NCBI GenBank assembly: GCA_025808415.1 | Contig: CP075525.1 | Coordinates: 3,829,501-3,893,500, forward strand | DNA length: 64,000 nucleotides | From: Cyclobacteriaceae bacterium | Lineage (GTDB): Bacteria > Bacteroidota > Bacteroidia > Cytophagales > Cyclobacteriaceae | Direction of reading: 5' to 3' | Shown: piece by piece, positions 51,552-59,852 of the stretch | How positions within the stretch are numbered: the stretch's first letter is position 1 | Layout: every line of letters begins with the position of its first letter | Notes under the pieces: generated by a model | Told to the model about the DNA's origin: nothing | What the model saw: the letters and a program-made list of their open reading frames with translations, nothing else | The model's database searches: none | Translations under genes and position numbers: made by a program

Positions 51552-52241
51552 ATGAAAAAAATTTCCGCTCTTCTGTTTACACTCTTATGTGCAACCATTA
51601 CGTATTCACAATGCAATGACTACTATGTAATGGATCAAGGCACGGAATGGACGTATGAAAATTTCGGCAAGAATGGAAAAACATCAGGCAAAAACCAGCA
51701 AAAAGTTACCGCTTATGAAAAAACCGGTAATGGCTTCAAAGCCACCGTTAACTCCGTTATGTTTAATGACAAAGGCAAGAAATTAATGGAAGGCGACCTG
51801 GAAATGACCTGCGATGGTGGCGTGTTGATTATGGACATGCGCAAGTTTATTCCGGAAGAACAACAAAAAGCTTTTAGCTCGTATGAGATGAAGATGGAAG
51901 CGGAAAACCTGGAGTTGCCTTCAAAATTATCGGCCGGGCAAACCCTGAAAAACGGCTCGATAACGATGACGGCAACCGGTAGCCCCATCCCCATGACTAT
52001 GTCTGTTCAGATCACCGACAGGAAGGTGCTCGGTAAAGAAAGTATTACCACGCCAGCCGGCTCTTTCGATTGTTACAAAATCTCCAGCAAGTCAACCATT
52101 CAATCCAAAATGGGCATAAACATGACGTTTGATTTTTCCACCACCGAATGGATTGCTGAGAAGGTGGGTATGGTGAAGAGTGAATCATTTGATAAGAATG
52201 GGAAATCCAACGGTTATACCGTGCTGGTAAGCAGAAAATAA
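51552..52241 (+). CDS. Exported TapB/DUF3108-like protein
   Basis: This 229-residue protein has a signal peptide (to about 19, ending TYSQ). The remaining beta-rich body shows CNDYYVMDQGTEWTYENFG, NGFKATVNSVMFNDKGKKL, and TPAGSFDCYKISSK, which are usual phrases of the TapB-like family of Bacteroidota. It probably folds into a lipid-binding-like beta barrel or clam, but activity is unknown. It faces the convergent acid phosphatase gene with a shared hairpin between them. Confidence 0.8.
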   Translation: MKKISALLFTLLCATITYSQCNDYYVMDQGTEWTYENFGKNGKTSGKNQQKVTAYEKTGNGFKATVNSVMFNDKGKKLMEGDLEMTCDGGVLIMDMRKFIPEEQQKAFSSYEMKMEAENLELPSKLSAGQTLKNGSITMTATGSPIPMTMSVQITDRKVLGKESITTPAGSFDCYKISSKSTIQSKMGINMTFDFSTTEWIAEKVGMVKSESFDKNGKSNGYTVLVSRK

Positions 52242-52251
52242 ATTTAATCCC

Positions 52252-52276
52252 GTGAGTAGGCCTTAAGCCTACTCAC
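52252..52276. terminator. Bidirectional hairpin between TapB-like and phosphatase genes
   Basis: GTGAGTAGGC pairs with GCCTACTCAC over a 5-base loop, followed by AGGTTTT on the plus strand. The right arm overlaps the last codons of the minus-strand phosphatase gene. Confidence 0.7.
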
Positions 52277-53213
52277 AGGTTTTAGCACAACCCTCCTTCT
52301 TTACGCTTGGTTTTGACTTACCCGGATCAGGTTTTTCAAATTTTTCTTTTGCGTTCGTTGCCCATTCTTGCTTAACCTTTTTAAAGTCATTCATAAATTT
52401 TTCATTTCTGAAAAGCTCATTTACAATTTGTCGCGCCAATACCCTAGATGCCTCCGAATCGCTCGGGTAATGAACGCCAATTATTTCTCGCGAATGAGCC
52501 ATGTCGTAAGCGTCTTTGAGAAACACATCCTTAAATTCCGGGGCCAACGCAGCATAAATAAATGCATTTACATACGAATTAGCTGCGTGCCCACTTGGGT
52601 AAGCGGCCCAGTTGGTTTCTTCAAGGTTCTGTAACCTTGGCTCCAGCACATACGGACGAACACGCAAAAACTGATATTTATATTTCCAGCTATAGTAGCT
52701 GGCATCTTGCCAGACATGTGCAATAAAATCGGCTGTTATCGGCAATGATTCAGGCGAAAACCAGGTACCTATAGATCGACCAATGTGAAATAAGTTTTTG
52801 CGGAATTGCGAATACAATGAATCTGTTGGAACAGCACGCGGATTGTAATATACACCAGCCATGTATAGTGCTGCGCGCACTTGATCATGAGTACGCTGTT
52901 GTTGTAAATTCAACAAGTAATTCAGTTCAGCCCGGGTTTGAGGGGAGCTGTTTGCAGGAGGGTCGGGAATTGAAAAGTTAATATTGTCATTAAGGTAATG
53001 GGGTTTTAAGCTTAAACGCCTCTCAGCCGCTTGTGCATCAAAGGGAAATTTTTGCATATCAACCTCGGCATCCTTTTTTGCAGGTGCTGGACTGAATTGC
53101 TGTAACTGCCGGTAATGTCCCCTGACCGGAGTGAGGTTTTTTACTGGACGTGATTGCGTGTATCCGGAAATTGCCAGTATAAACAATCCGGTCAGGAGAA
53201 TGAATTTTTTCAT
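52269..53213 (-). CDS. Class A-type acid phosphatase (PAP2 superfamily), exported
   Basis: This 314-residue phosphatase starts at the ATG at 53213 (MKKFILLTGLF, signal ending SGYTQ). The three PAP2 motifs are complete: KYQFLRVRP (KX6RP), YPSGHAANS (PSGH) and SREIIGVHYPSDSEAS (SRX5HX3D). The latter two hold the catalytic His pair. The C-terminus is Lys/Pro-rich and ends with CAKTCE. It dephosphorylates phosphate esters in the periplasm. It is divergent from the small Cys-peptide gene. Confidence 0.92.
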   Translation of the reverse strand: MKKFILLTGLFILAISGYTQSRPVKNLTPVRGHYRQLQQFSPAPAKKDAEVDMQKFPFDAQAAERRLSLKPHYLNDNINFSIPDPPANSSPQTRAELNYLLNLQQQRTHDQVRAALYMAGVYYNPRAVPTDSLYSQFRKNLFHIGRSIGTWFSPESLPITADFIAHVWQDASYYSWKYKYQFLRVRPYVLEPRLQNLEETNWAAYPSGHAANSYVNAFIYAALAPEFKDVFLKDAYDMAHSREIIGVHYPSDSEASRVLARQIVNELFRNEKFMNDFKKVKQEWATNAKEKFEKPDPGKSKPSVKKEGCAKTCE

Positions 53214-53364
53214 GATTTCAATTTTTAGGTTAGCATCTGATAGACGAAGAATTGAATAGAAGGATGCAAAGTAAATTTCTGCGTCTTTCATGAAACACGA
53301 TCGTCATCTATTCGAACTCTTTTAAAGAGGTACAAAACAGATGTTTCACTAAAATGTTAAAACC

Positions 53365-53424
53365 ATGAAAAACTTGATCATCCAAAAAGATGGCGGCTGC
53401 TGTGGCGGTATTTGCGGTTGCTAA
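53365..53424 (+). CDS. Tiny Cys/Gly-rich peptide (19 residues)
   Basis: An ATG at 53365 opens a 19-codon frame, MKNLIIQKDGGCCGGICGC, with TAA at 53422. Four Cys and six Gly lie in the last ten residues (G-G-C-C-G-G-I-C-G-C), a pattern suited to metal binding or post-translational cross-linking. It lies 151 bp upstream of the phosphatase start (divergent) and 22 bp from the convergent SigZ stop. A weak hairpin (GAAGGTCGTG with CACGGCCTTC) follows. It is not a database-recognised gene to my knowledge; its short length makes it uncertain. Confidence 0.45.
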   Translation: MKNLIIQKDGGCCGGICGC

Positions 53425-53446
53425 ACACTATGAAGGTCGTGGAGCC

Positions 53447-54025
53447 TCAACGTTGCATCACGGCCTTCTCTTCAAAAGAAGTAGAAGCGTTGCAAGCGCA
53501 GGGAAGTTTATCCTCACAAACGATAACATTTCCGTATGCATCAGTTTTAATGTAATAAAGCTCATGCATTTTCTGCTTTAATAAAGTACGTGCACGCTGA
53601 ACACGCGATTTTGCCCCTGAATAGGATATTCCTAGCCGATCGGCCAGTTCCACTTGCGAAAGATTCTGATAATCAGTCAACTCAAGCGCTTCTTTATATT
53701 TTGGTGGAAGGGTATTTATTAACGTATTCAGGCAAAAGGCCACACAGTCGTTGAAATCCTTTGGATCGGAATCGAAATCAAGCTCGCGGACATCAATGTT
53801 TCGGGATTGGCTTCGGAAATAGTCGTTTACTGTATTTCGCGTAATCTGGTAAATCCAGGCAAAAATCTTATCCGACTCTTTTACCTGGCCCGCTTTTGCG
53901 TAAACCTTGAGCAATACATCATGTACAAGGTCTTCAGCCAACGCTTTGTCTTTAACGCGTTTATTGACAAACCGGGTTAATTCACCCCGGATTTGTGTCC
54001 ACGCATGTACGGCCAGTTCTTCCAT
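53447..54025 (-). CDS. sigZ: SigZ-like sigma-70 factor with C-terminal cysteines
   Basis: This ECF-type sigma factor of about 192 residues starts at the ATG at 54025 (MEELAVHAWTQIRGEL). Region 2 has LAEDLVHDVLLKVYAKA and FAWIYQITRNTVNDYFR. Region 4 has LPPKYKEALELTDYQNLSQVELADRLGISYSGAKSRVQRAR. The tail (about 165-192) runs YIKTDAYGNVIVCEDKLPCACN with three Cys in a row of short spacing, similar to other SigZ proteins. These may bind a metal and control activity directly, since no anti-sigma gene is adjacent (inference). Confidence 0.88.
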   Translation of the reverse strand: MEELAVHAWTQIRGELTRFVNKRVKDKALAEDLVHDVLLKVYAKAGQVKESDKIFAWIYQITRNTVNDYFRSQSRNIDVRELDFDSDPKDFNDCVAFCLNTLINTLPPKYKEALELTDYQNLSQVELADRLGISYSGAKSRVQRARTLLKQKMHELYYIKTDAYGNVIVCEDKLPCACNASTSFEEKAVMQR

Positions 54026-54082
54026 GTACACATAATTTTACGAAAACAAGACGCCAAAGACTCGAAAAAGACGCAAAAAAAA

Positions 54083-54388
54083 TCAGATATAAAACACCCA
54101 GTCTTTATACTGTCCGTCAAGCGGGTTGAAGTCATCACGTTTTACAAAGTGCAATTCGGTTATTTCAATATTTTCGATGTCGGATAATTTCAGGTTCCGG
54201 TACCCGGCCGTGCGCCCCGCCTTGGTAAAGCCCAGCTCTTGCCAGCAAAGCAGCATAATCTGGTTAGCCGATGTTTGGCAAATGCCGTAAGGATGAATGA
54301 GCCGTTCAATTGGTTCGCCTTTCATCCGTATACGGCACTTGCGTTTCTTCTCGCCTGCCTCCCAAAGTTGTTGTGTTATCTCTTCCAT
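54083..54388 (-). CDS. Protein of unknown function coupled to selD (WYL-like)
   Basis: This 101-residue protein begins MEEITQQLWEAGEKKRKCR. The middle resembles a WYL-type ligand-binding fold: RMKGEPIERLIHPYGICQT, then MLLCWQELGFTKAGR and YRNLKLSDIENIEI. That assignment is tentative. Its ATG overlaps the selD stop (TAATG on the minus strand), so it is almost certainly translated with SelD. It ends in aromatic DGQYKDWVFYI. A role in selenium use is suggested only by position. Confidence 0.65.
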   Translation of the reverse strand: MEEITQQLWEAGEKKRKCRIRMKGEPIERLIHPYGICQTSANQIMLLCWQELGFTKAGRTAGYRNLKLSDIENIEITELHFVKRDDFNPLDGQYKDWVFYI

Positions 54389-55422
54389 TAATCGAAAATG
54401 GCAATGTGTGCCGGTGTTTTGTCAATTAGGTTGCCAAAAGACTGAAGCAAAAGTCCTTGCTCACGGGTTACCCGTTCAAATTCCGGTACATGTTTTCCTT
54501 CAACACACACCAGCAACCCCCCACTGGTTTGCGGATCGCATAGTGTGAGTAATGATTCTGGTCCGATACCCGTTACCTTGCCCTCAAAACTTTGCCAGTT
54601 GCGCATGGTATTATCGGGGTAAATCATTTTTGATGTATACGCTGAAAGGTTTTTGATCAATGGAATTTTTGAATAACTAATCTCAGCAGAAAGATTGCTC
54701 CCTTCACACACTTCAAGCAAGTGCCCCAGTAATCCAAAGCCGGTTACATCGGTCATGGCGGATACATACGGTAGCGAACCGAAAAACTCCCCAACCGAAT
54801 TTAATATTGTCATGATCCGAACAGCTTCCTCCACATCGTGTGGTTGGGCTAATCCGCGTTTCTGCGCGGTGGAAATAATGCCTACGCCCAGGGGTTTTGT
54901 CAGGTAAAGCACATCACCTGCCTTGGCTGTATTATTTTTTTTCAGATGAGGTTTGAGAACGGTTCCGGTAACGGCCAAACCAAAAATCGGTTCGGGGCTA
55001 TCGATGCTATGCCCACCAGCAAGCGGAATATTAGCCTGATCACAAATGGATTGTGCGCCAGCTAAAACCTGCTGCACTATCTCCACCGGAATTTTTTCTA
55101 CAGGCCAACCCAAAATAGCCAGGGCCATAATCGGTTTTCCGCCCATGGCATACACATCGCTTATGGCATTGGTAGCGGCAATGGCACCAAACGAAAACGC
55201 ATCGTCAACAATGGGCATAAAAAAGTCCGTGGTGCTGATGATACAGGTGCCGTCAGTAAGCTCACACACTGCAGCATCATCTTTCGATTCGTTGCCCACC
55301 AACAGGCCGGGGAAAATTTTTCTATCGTGTGAGGATTGTAATATCTTTTCCAACGTAGCCGGGGCAATTTTGCATCCGCAACCTGAGCCGTGAGAGAATT
55401 GGGTAAGTTTGAAATCTGTCAT
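54388..55422 (-). CDS. selD: Selenophosphate synthetase (selenide, water dikinase)
   Basis: SelD makes selenophosphate from selenide and ATP, the selenium donor for 2-selenouridine and selenocysteine. This 344-residue protein starts at the ATG at 55422 (MTDFKLTQFSHGSG). The catalytic residue is Cys in SHGSGCGCKI, so no selenocysteine codon is needed. Further motifs are TDFFMPIVDDAF, ATNAISDVYAMGG, GGHSIDSPEPIFGL and AMTDVTGFGLLGH. mnmH is directly upstream, so selenium is used for tRNA modification here. selA and selB are not in the window. Confidence 0.96.
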   Translation of the reverse strand: MTDFKLTQFSHGSGCGCKIAPATLEKILQSSHDRKIFPGLLVGNESKDDAAVCELTDGTCIISTTDFFMPIVDDAFSFGAIAATNAISDVYAMGGKPIMALAILGWPVEKIPVEIVQQVLAGAQSICDQANIPLAGGHSIDSPEPIFGLAVTGTVLKPHLKKNNTAKAGDVLYLTKPLGVGIISTAQKRGLAQPHDVEEAVRIMTILNSVGEFFGSLPYVSAMTDVTGFGLLGHLLEVCEGSNLSAEISYSKIPLIKNLSAYTSKMIYPDNTMRNWQSFEGKVTGIGPESLLTLCDPQTSGGLLVCVEGKHVPEFERVTREQGLLLQSFGNLIDKTPAHIAIFD

Positions 55423-55438
55423 AAATAATTCTCTATCC

Positions 55439-55464
55439 GTGGTCTGTGTCGACACAGACCATGG
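55439..55464. repeat. 22-bp perfect palindrome in the mnmH-selD gap
   Basis: TGGTCTGTGTCGACACAGACCA (55440-55461) is an exact inverted repeat about a TCGA centre; two further outer positions (C-G pairs) match past one mismatch. It sits between the mnmH stop (55473) and the selD start (55422). It could be a protein-binding operator or a short mRNA hairpin affecting selD. Confidence 0.7.
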
Positions 55465-55472
55465 GGTTTGCT

Positions 55473-56477
55473 TTATGTGTTTAAAAGATCGTTCAGAGCC
55501 TCATCCAAGCGCTGACCATCCCATGATATCCGCTTCACTACTCGGTTTTGCTTTCGCTCCAGTCCATTGCGGTAAGCCTTGTCATAATAGGTTAACAAAA
55601 TATCGATCGTGCTACTCCAATCGTTTTGCATTAATTTTTCAGCAGCGGCATTAAAATGTTGGCCACCAAGTTTTTTTGTAATCTTTTTCATAGCCTCCAA
55701 AAACTGATCGGGATTCGTTTGGCTGTACTCATTCACCAATCGTTGAATCCGATCTTTTTTCGGAACATCAATTTCCACCACAGGCGACCGACCCATGGTA
55801 CGCCACAACGGTTCAGGCAAAAATATTCTTCCAATGGCAATGGATTCGTCTTCAATCCAAATACGTTTGGATAAATCCAGCTTTAAAAGACATTCGAATA
55901 ATTCATTCTGAAATTGCTCTGTAGTAGGTTGCGCAGGCAGGTTAAGTCCGCCAAACACAGAACCTTTATGCAGTGCAAGGTGCTCCAGGTCTATTACCTG
56001 TTCACCCGTAGCTTTCAAAGCACGAAGAATTTCACTTTTGCCGCTACCGGTTTCCCCCCCTATTACCATAAGTTTGAACGGAAGCGAAAATGAAGCAACT
56101 GCCTGTTGCCGGTAAGCTTTATATCCGCCCTTTAGTGCATATGTTTTAACGCCTGCCATTTGCACGAACCTGCAAAAGTTAGCTGAACGCATGCCGCCAC
56201 GCCAACAATGTACCAACAACTCACCATGGGCTATGCGAAGGGTTTCATCGATAATATCATTTAAACGGGGACCGACCAACCGAAAGCCGGTTTTAATGGC
56301 TTCCAATTGTCCTTTCTGTTTGTAATCGGTACCTACTGCAATGCGTTCCTGATTATTGAGAAGGGGAATGTTGATTACGCCCGGAATATGCCCTTCGGCA
56401 AACTCTCCTTCTGACCGTACATCCACAGCGGGAAGTTTGTGCCGAATCTTTAAGAATTCATCAAGGGCAATAAACAT
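55473..56477 (-). CDS. mnmH: tRNA 2-selenouridine synthase
   Basis: MnmH (SelU/YbbB) replaces sulfur with selenium at the wobble uridine of tRNAs for Lys, Glu and Gln. The N-terminal rhodanese domain (about 5-130) carries the active Cys in LLVHCWRGGMRSANF. The C-terminal part has a P-loop GGETGSGKSEILRAL. Typical ending region is WDGQRLDEALND. The 334-residue length is slightly short of E. coli YbbB (364). Its only operon partners are selD and the coupled small gene. Confidence 0.96.
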   Translation of the reverse strand: MFIALDEFLKIRHKLPAVDVRSEGEFAEGHIPGVINIPLLNNQERIAVGTDYKQKGQLEAIKTGFRLVGPRLNDIIDETLRIAHGELLVHCWRGGMRSANFCRFVQMAGVKTYALKGGYKAYRQQAVASFSLPFKLMVIGGETGSGKSEILRALKATGEQVIDLEHLALHKGSVFGGLNLPAQPTTEQFQNELFECLLKLDLSKRIWIEDESIAIGRIFLPEPLWRTMGRSPVVEIDVPKKDRIQRLVNEYSQTNPDQFLEAMKKITKKLGGQHFNAAAEKLMQNDWSSTIDILLTYYDKAYRNGLERKQNRVVKRISWDGQRLDEALNDLLNT

Positions 56478-56519
56478 GTGCGAAAGGTACCAAAAAAGTA
56501 ACCTTCAACTTATTACTTG

Positions 56520-59153
56520 TCAGTTATCGGAGAAGCGCATGGCTATGCCTGTGGTAATGCCTATGCGAAAACCGTAATTGAGATATTTGCCGTCCTGAAA
56601 ACCAACGGCTGCTTCCAGCCTGAAAACGCGCAAAATACCGTCTATTGAATAACCCACCTCGGTATAGTTTCGCGAGGTTGGTGTAGCCAGGTAGTTGACA
56701 AAAATATTTTCGCGAATACCGAACATGCGCACTTCGGGTATGTTGGTCAACAATAATTTCCTGAACTGATAATGCACATTAGCCGCAAAATATTTATCAG
56801 CGGTGCTGTAGCGGTAGTAATCCAGTAAACGGTAGCTGCCTACCGGATCGGTGGTAACAAACGGTGTACGATTGCCCAGAAAATGTTTATAATCCATAAA
56901 GGCCATGCTGTCCGTATTCAGAAACACTCCCCCCAACAAAGAAAAATGTAAGCGTCCGCGCACACCCACCGGAACCTCATGTTTAATGCCGGCCTCAACC
57001 TGATCAAAATCAATTTTACTTTCCAGTATGCCTGAAATACCCTTTCGGTAACTTAATAGCAGTGTGGGGGTGGAGCTTTCAATTTCACTCTTGCGACCGT
57101 TTCTGATCCTGTATTTTAACCATGGCCTTGCACTTAAATGGATTCCGGCAACTACGGCCTGATGCTCATTGAAACTGGTGCTTGTCAATTCATTGTTCAC
57201 CGGTGCATTGGGCGTGTATCCCTCCACCTTATCGCGGTTAACCCACTTATAATTGGTGTTGTTAAACAATTCACGCCTCGTTGCCCACGATGCCGTGGCT
57301 TCAGCCGTAAATTTTGGGCTAAACCTTCTTCTGTAAAGCACATCAACATAGTCACGTTCATAAATCTTCATCAGGTTCTCTTCCAGGAACAGGGTAGTAA
57401 ATGTGTTGGTTATGGGCAGTATGGGTTCATCGGGATTGAATTGTTTTACGTAGCGACCACCCTGCACTTCGAACCGGTAATTTTTGTTGCGTAACCTGAA
57501 GGTGAGGTTGCCTGAAAATTTTTCGCGCGCGAAGGCATAGCGAAACGCAGGCATAATGTTGAGCCTGGTTTTGGTGGTGTCTTGCAGAATGGTGCCAAAG
57601 TTCAACCGGTAAATCAGGGCATAGCCCTCCACCGTGTTAAACCACAACTCCGGGAATTTAATCTCAATGTTAGCGTGCTTCGACACTTTGTATACGTCAC
57701 CAACAAGCAGGTCCCACGGTTGAAAACCTTTCTTATTTTTTTGCGACCGCTTCACCGTGTCTCCCTCTTCTTTCTTCTGCTCTTCAATGGCAAGGCTATC
57801 CGTTTTACGGTAGCCCTTTATTTCTTCAAGGGTAAGCGGTACCGGACGAATAGCTGCCCAGTAGGCTGAATCTTTCTTATAAGCTCCGCTGTCAATCTTG
57901 AATGATGTATTGGAGACCACATCCGGCTCTTTGGATTGCTTTATCTCTTCTTTTTCGTACTCTTTAATTATCGAACGAAGTTCTTTTCGGGTAATCTCTT
58001 TATCGGAAGCCAGCCGCTCCTGCAATTGCTGTTCCTTTTGGCTGTTGCGCTTTTGGATTTCCTTTGCTTCTTCTTTAAAAATCTTTTCATCAACAACCTT
58101 CATTTCCTCCACCACAAGGTCCGGGTTCAGTTCAATCTGGTAATCACTTACCGTGGCCAGGTAGTTGTAAATAAATTCGAAACCAAAAAACCTTCCGTCT
58201 ATATCAAACTGTTGCGAAACCGGTAACCAGGCCTGCCCGGTTGGGGTGTTCAGGTGGGCTTTGTCTTCAATGGGGGCGTACACCTGCTTTACATTTATGC
58301 GAATACCCAGTTTGGTAGTTTTCAAATCCAGGCTGTGTATCGACCACCAGTCCTCTACAATAAAAATAGTTCCTTCCACCACATTGTCACCACGCGATCG
58401 CGGGGTCACTTTAATCTGGCTTACCTCATAGTTCCGGTCTTTAAACGTTCCCTGGTATTCAAACTTGTAGTAGCCAAAAGCTGTGGGTGAAAGGGGCGAA
58501 ACCGTTTCAGCAATTACCGGCTCATAAAAACTTCCGAATATAAATGCGTTGGGCGATGTGTTGTTGTCTTTTCCATCGCTGCGAATGGAAATTACCCTTT
58601 CTTCAAATGTATTTGGGCGTTTGTATTTGATTTCGCTAACCGATTCGGAAATAAAAACACGGTCCTTCTCAATACCTTCCTTTTCCAAAGCCTTTTTTGC
58701 CAACCAGGGGTAATCAACCAATTTTCCTTTCCCCTTTATATAAACGCGCGCGGTATATTGATTTAGTTGCTGGGTGTGGTACCTGGCTTTTGAAATAGCT
58801 TTGCGCATGATGGTGTAGGCCGGATCTTCCGAGCCTGATATGGTTACATTTTGCAGCATAACTACTTGCTGCTTCATCGTTATGTTAAGCTCACTAAAAG
58901 TGCTACCCACTGTTACAGTATGTTGTTGGGTTTCGTAACCTACATATTGGTAAACTAACGTGTAGGTACCGGCCGGAAGCGATAGTTCATAAAACCCATC
59001 CTGATTGGAAACTGTACCCGTGCCTGTTTCTTTTACATAGATTGTGGTATAAGGAAGTACCGACCCTTCGTTTGAATTAATCGTACCCCTTACACCGCCT
59101 GCCTCGCAAAGAAGAATCCCAAAACTGAATACTGTTAGCAGGAGGTTACGCAT
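56520..59153 (-). CDS. Outer-membrane protein with carboxypeptidase-regulatory and DUF5686 domains
   Basis: This 877-residue protein has a signal peptide (1-19) and an N-terminal carboxypeptidase-regulatory-like domain (about 22-100, TTIYVKETGTGTVSNQDGFYE, LVYQYVGYETQQHTV). The remaining part is a DUF5686-type beta-barrel with QYTARVYIKGKGKL, YVKQFNPDEPILP, and a C-terminal strand GFRIGITTGIAM. A Glu/Lys/Gln-rich coiled stretch is at about 370-410. The family is linked to surface or lipid functions in Bacteroidota but its role is not defined. Stands as a single transcription unit. Confidence 0.85.
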   Translation of the reverse strand: MRNLLLTVFSFGILLCEAGGVRGTINSNEGSVLPYTTIYVKETGTGTVSNQDGFYELSLPAGTYTLVYQYVGYETQQHTVTVGSTFSELNITMKQQVVMLQNVTISGSEDPAYTIMRKAISKARYHTQQLNQYTARVYIKGKGKLVDYPWLAKKALEKEGIEKDRVFISESVSEIKYKRPNTFEERVISIRSDGKDNNTSPNAFIFGSFYEPVIAETVSPLSPTAFGYYKFEYQGTFKDRNYEVSQIKVTPRSRGDNVVEGTIFIVEDWWSIHSLDLKTTKLGIRINVKQVYAPIEDKAHLNTPTGQAWLPVSQQFDIDGRFFGFEFIYNYLATVSDYQIELNPDLVVEEMKVVDEKIFKEEAKEIQKRNSQKEQQLQERLASDKEITRKELRSIIKEYEKEEIKQSKEPDVVSNTSFKIDSGAYKKDSAYWAAIRPVPLTLEEIKGYRKTDSLAIEEQKKEEGDTVKRSQKNKKGFQPWDLLVGDVYKVSKHANIEIKFPELWFNTVEGYALIYRLNFGTILQDTTKTRLNIMPAFRYAFAREKFSGNLTFRLRNKNYRFEVQGGRYVKQFNPDEPILPITNTFTTLFLEENLMKIYERDYVDVLYRRRFSPKFTAEATASWATRRELFNNTNYKWVNRDKVEGYTPNAPVNNELTSTSFNEHQAVVAGIHLSARPWLKYRIRNGRKSEIESSTPTLLLSYRKGISGILESKIDFDQVEAGIKHEVPVGVRGRLHFSLLGGVFLNTDSMAFMDYKHFLGNRTPFVTTDPVGSYRLLDYYRYSTADKYFAANVHYQFRKLLLTNIPEVRMFGIRENIFVNYLATPTSRNYTEVGYSIDGILRVFRLEAAVGFQDGKYLNYGFRIGITTGIAMRFSDN

Positions 59154-59225
59154 GGTGACGGACTGGTAAACAAATTAAACTGAATACTGTGTGCAGACGA
59201 TGATCATGATCATTTCGTTGCCTGA

Positions 59226-59852
59226 TTACTGATAAAATTTTTTTGCCCGGATGATAGCCTCAACTGCATCGGGAACAAGGTAACGCACAGATTGACCTTT
59301 TCTGATGCAATTGCGGATAAATGTTGCAGAAATATCCATCATCGGTGCTTCAACCATAGTAACGTTTGGATGACGACTAAGTTCAGTAATGGTTACATGG
59401 ACGCGGCCTTCCCCGACTACGCCAGACATGCGGGCCTGCCCGACTGCGCCAGTCAGGCGGGGGTAAACATACAAGCCATAATCCTCCAGAATACGCTCGT
59501 AATTCTTCCATTGGGTGAAGTTGGCCAGGTTATCTTCACCAATAATTACTTTAAACTGTTTGTCGGGATGCTTCGCAGATAAATGAACAAGTGTGTGTAT
59601 GGTGTAATTGGGTTTGGGTAAATGAAACTCAACATCCGATACTTCCAACTTATAATTTTCATAAACGGCAGCCCGCACCATATCATACCGATCGAAGTCG
59701 TGCAACAAGCTTTTGCTTTGTTTATGCGGATTGTGTGGCGTGACTATGAACCATACTCTCTCCAAATCGGTGGTTTCAACCATAATGTTGGCAATGATCA
59801 TGTGCCCGGTATGGATGGGATTGAAGGAGCCAAAGAAGAGACCGATTTTCAA
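59226..59852 (-). CDS. nadD: Nicotinate-nucleotide adenylyltransferase with in-frame tandem repeat
   Basis: NadD converts NaMN to NaAD in NAD synthesis. It has the nucleotidyltransferase motif GSFNPIHTGHM and the C-terminal ISATFIRNCI. Between YVYPR and the HPNVTMVEAPM block lies an unusual 9-residue tandem repeat (RLTGAVGQA, RMSGVVGEG), encoded by two 27-bp-period units. Other NadD proteins have a short loop there. The start is a TTG whose last two bases overlap the TGA of the upstream PIN gene (TTGA). No in-frame ATG is available near the conserved start MKIGLFFGSFNP. 208 residues. Confidence 0.93.
   Translation of the reverse strand: MKIGLFFGSFNPIHTGHMIIANIMVETTDLERVWFIVTPHNPHKQSKSLLHDFDRYDMVRAAVYENYKLEVSDVEFHLPKPNYTIHTLVHLSAKHPDKQFKVIIGEDNLANFTQWKNYERILEDYGLYVYPRLTGAVGQARMSGVVGEGRVHVTITELSRHPNVTMVEAPMMDISATFIRNCIRKGQSVRYLVPDAVEAIIRAKKFYQ
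59408..59463. repeat. Palindromic tandem repeat inside nadD
   Basis: Two 23-mers, CCCGACTACGCCAGACATGCGGG (59412-59434) and a copy differing at three sites (59439-59461), repeat with a 27-bp period. The second is a near-palindrome (9-bp stem GCCTGACTG/CAGTCGGGC with a 3-base loop, one G-T pair). It looks like a REP-type mobile repeat captured in a coding region. Confidence 0.75.

Noticed and set aside
53390..53581. 63-codon plus-strand frame overlapping the sigZ 3' end
   Set aside because: It is antisense to sigZ and in a different frame from the Cys peptide; it shows no family features.
54388..55422. SelD as a selenoprotein
   Set aside because: The catalytic position is encoded as Cys (GSGCGC), with no in-frame TGA at that site.
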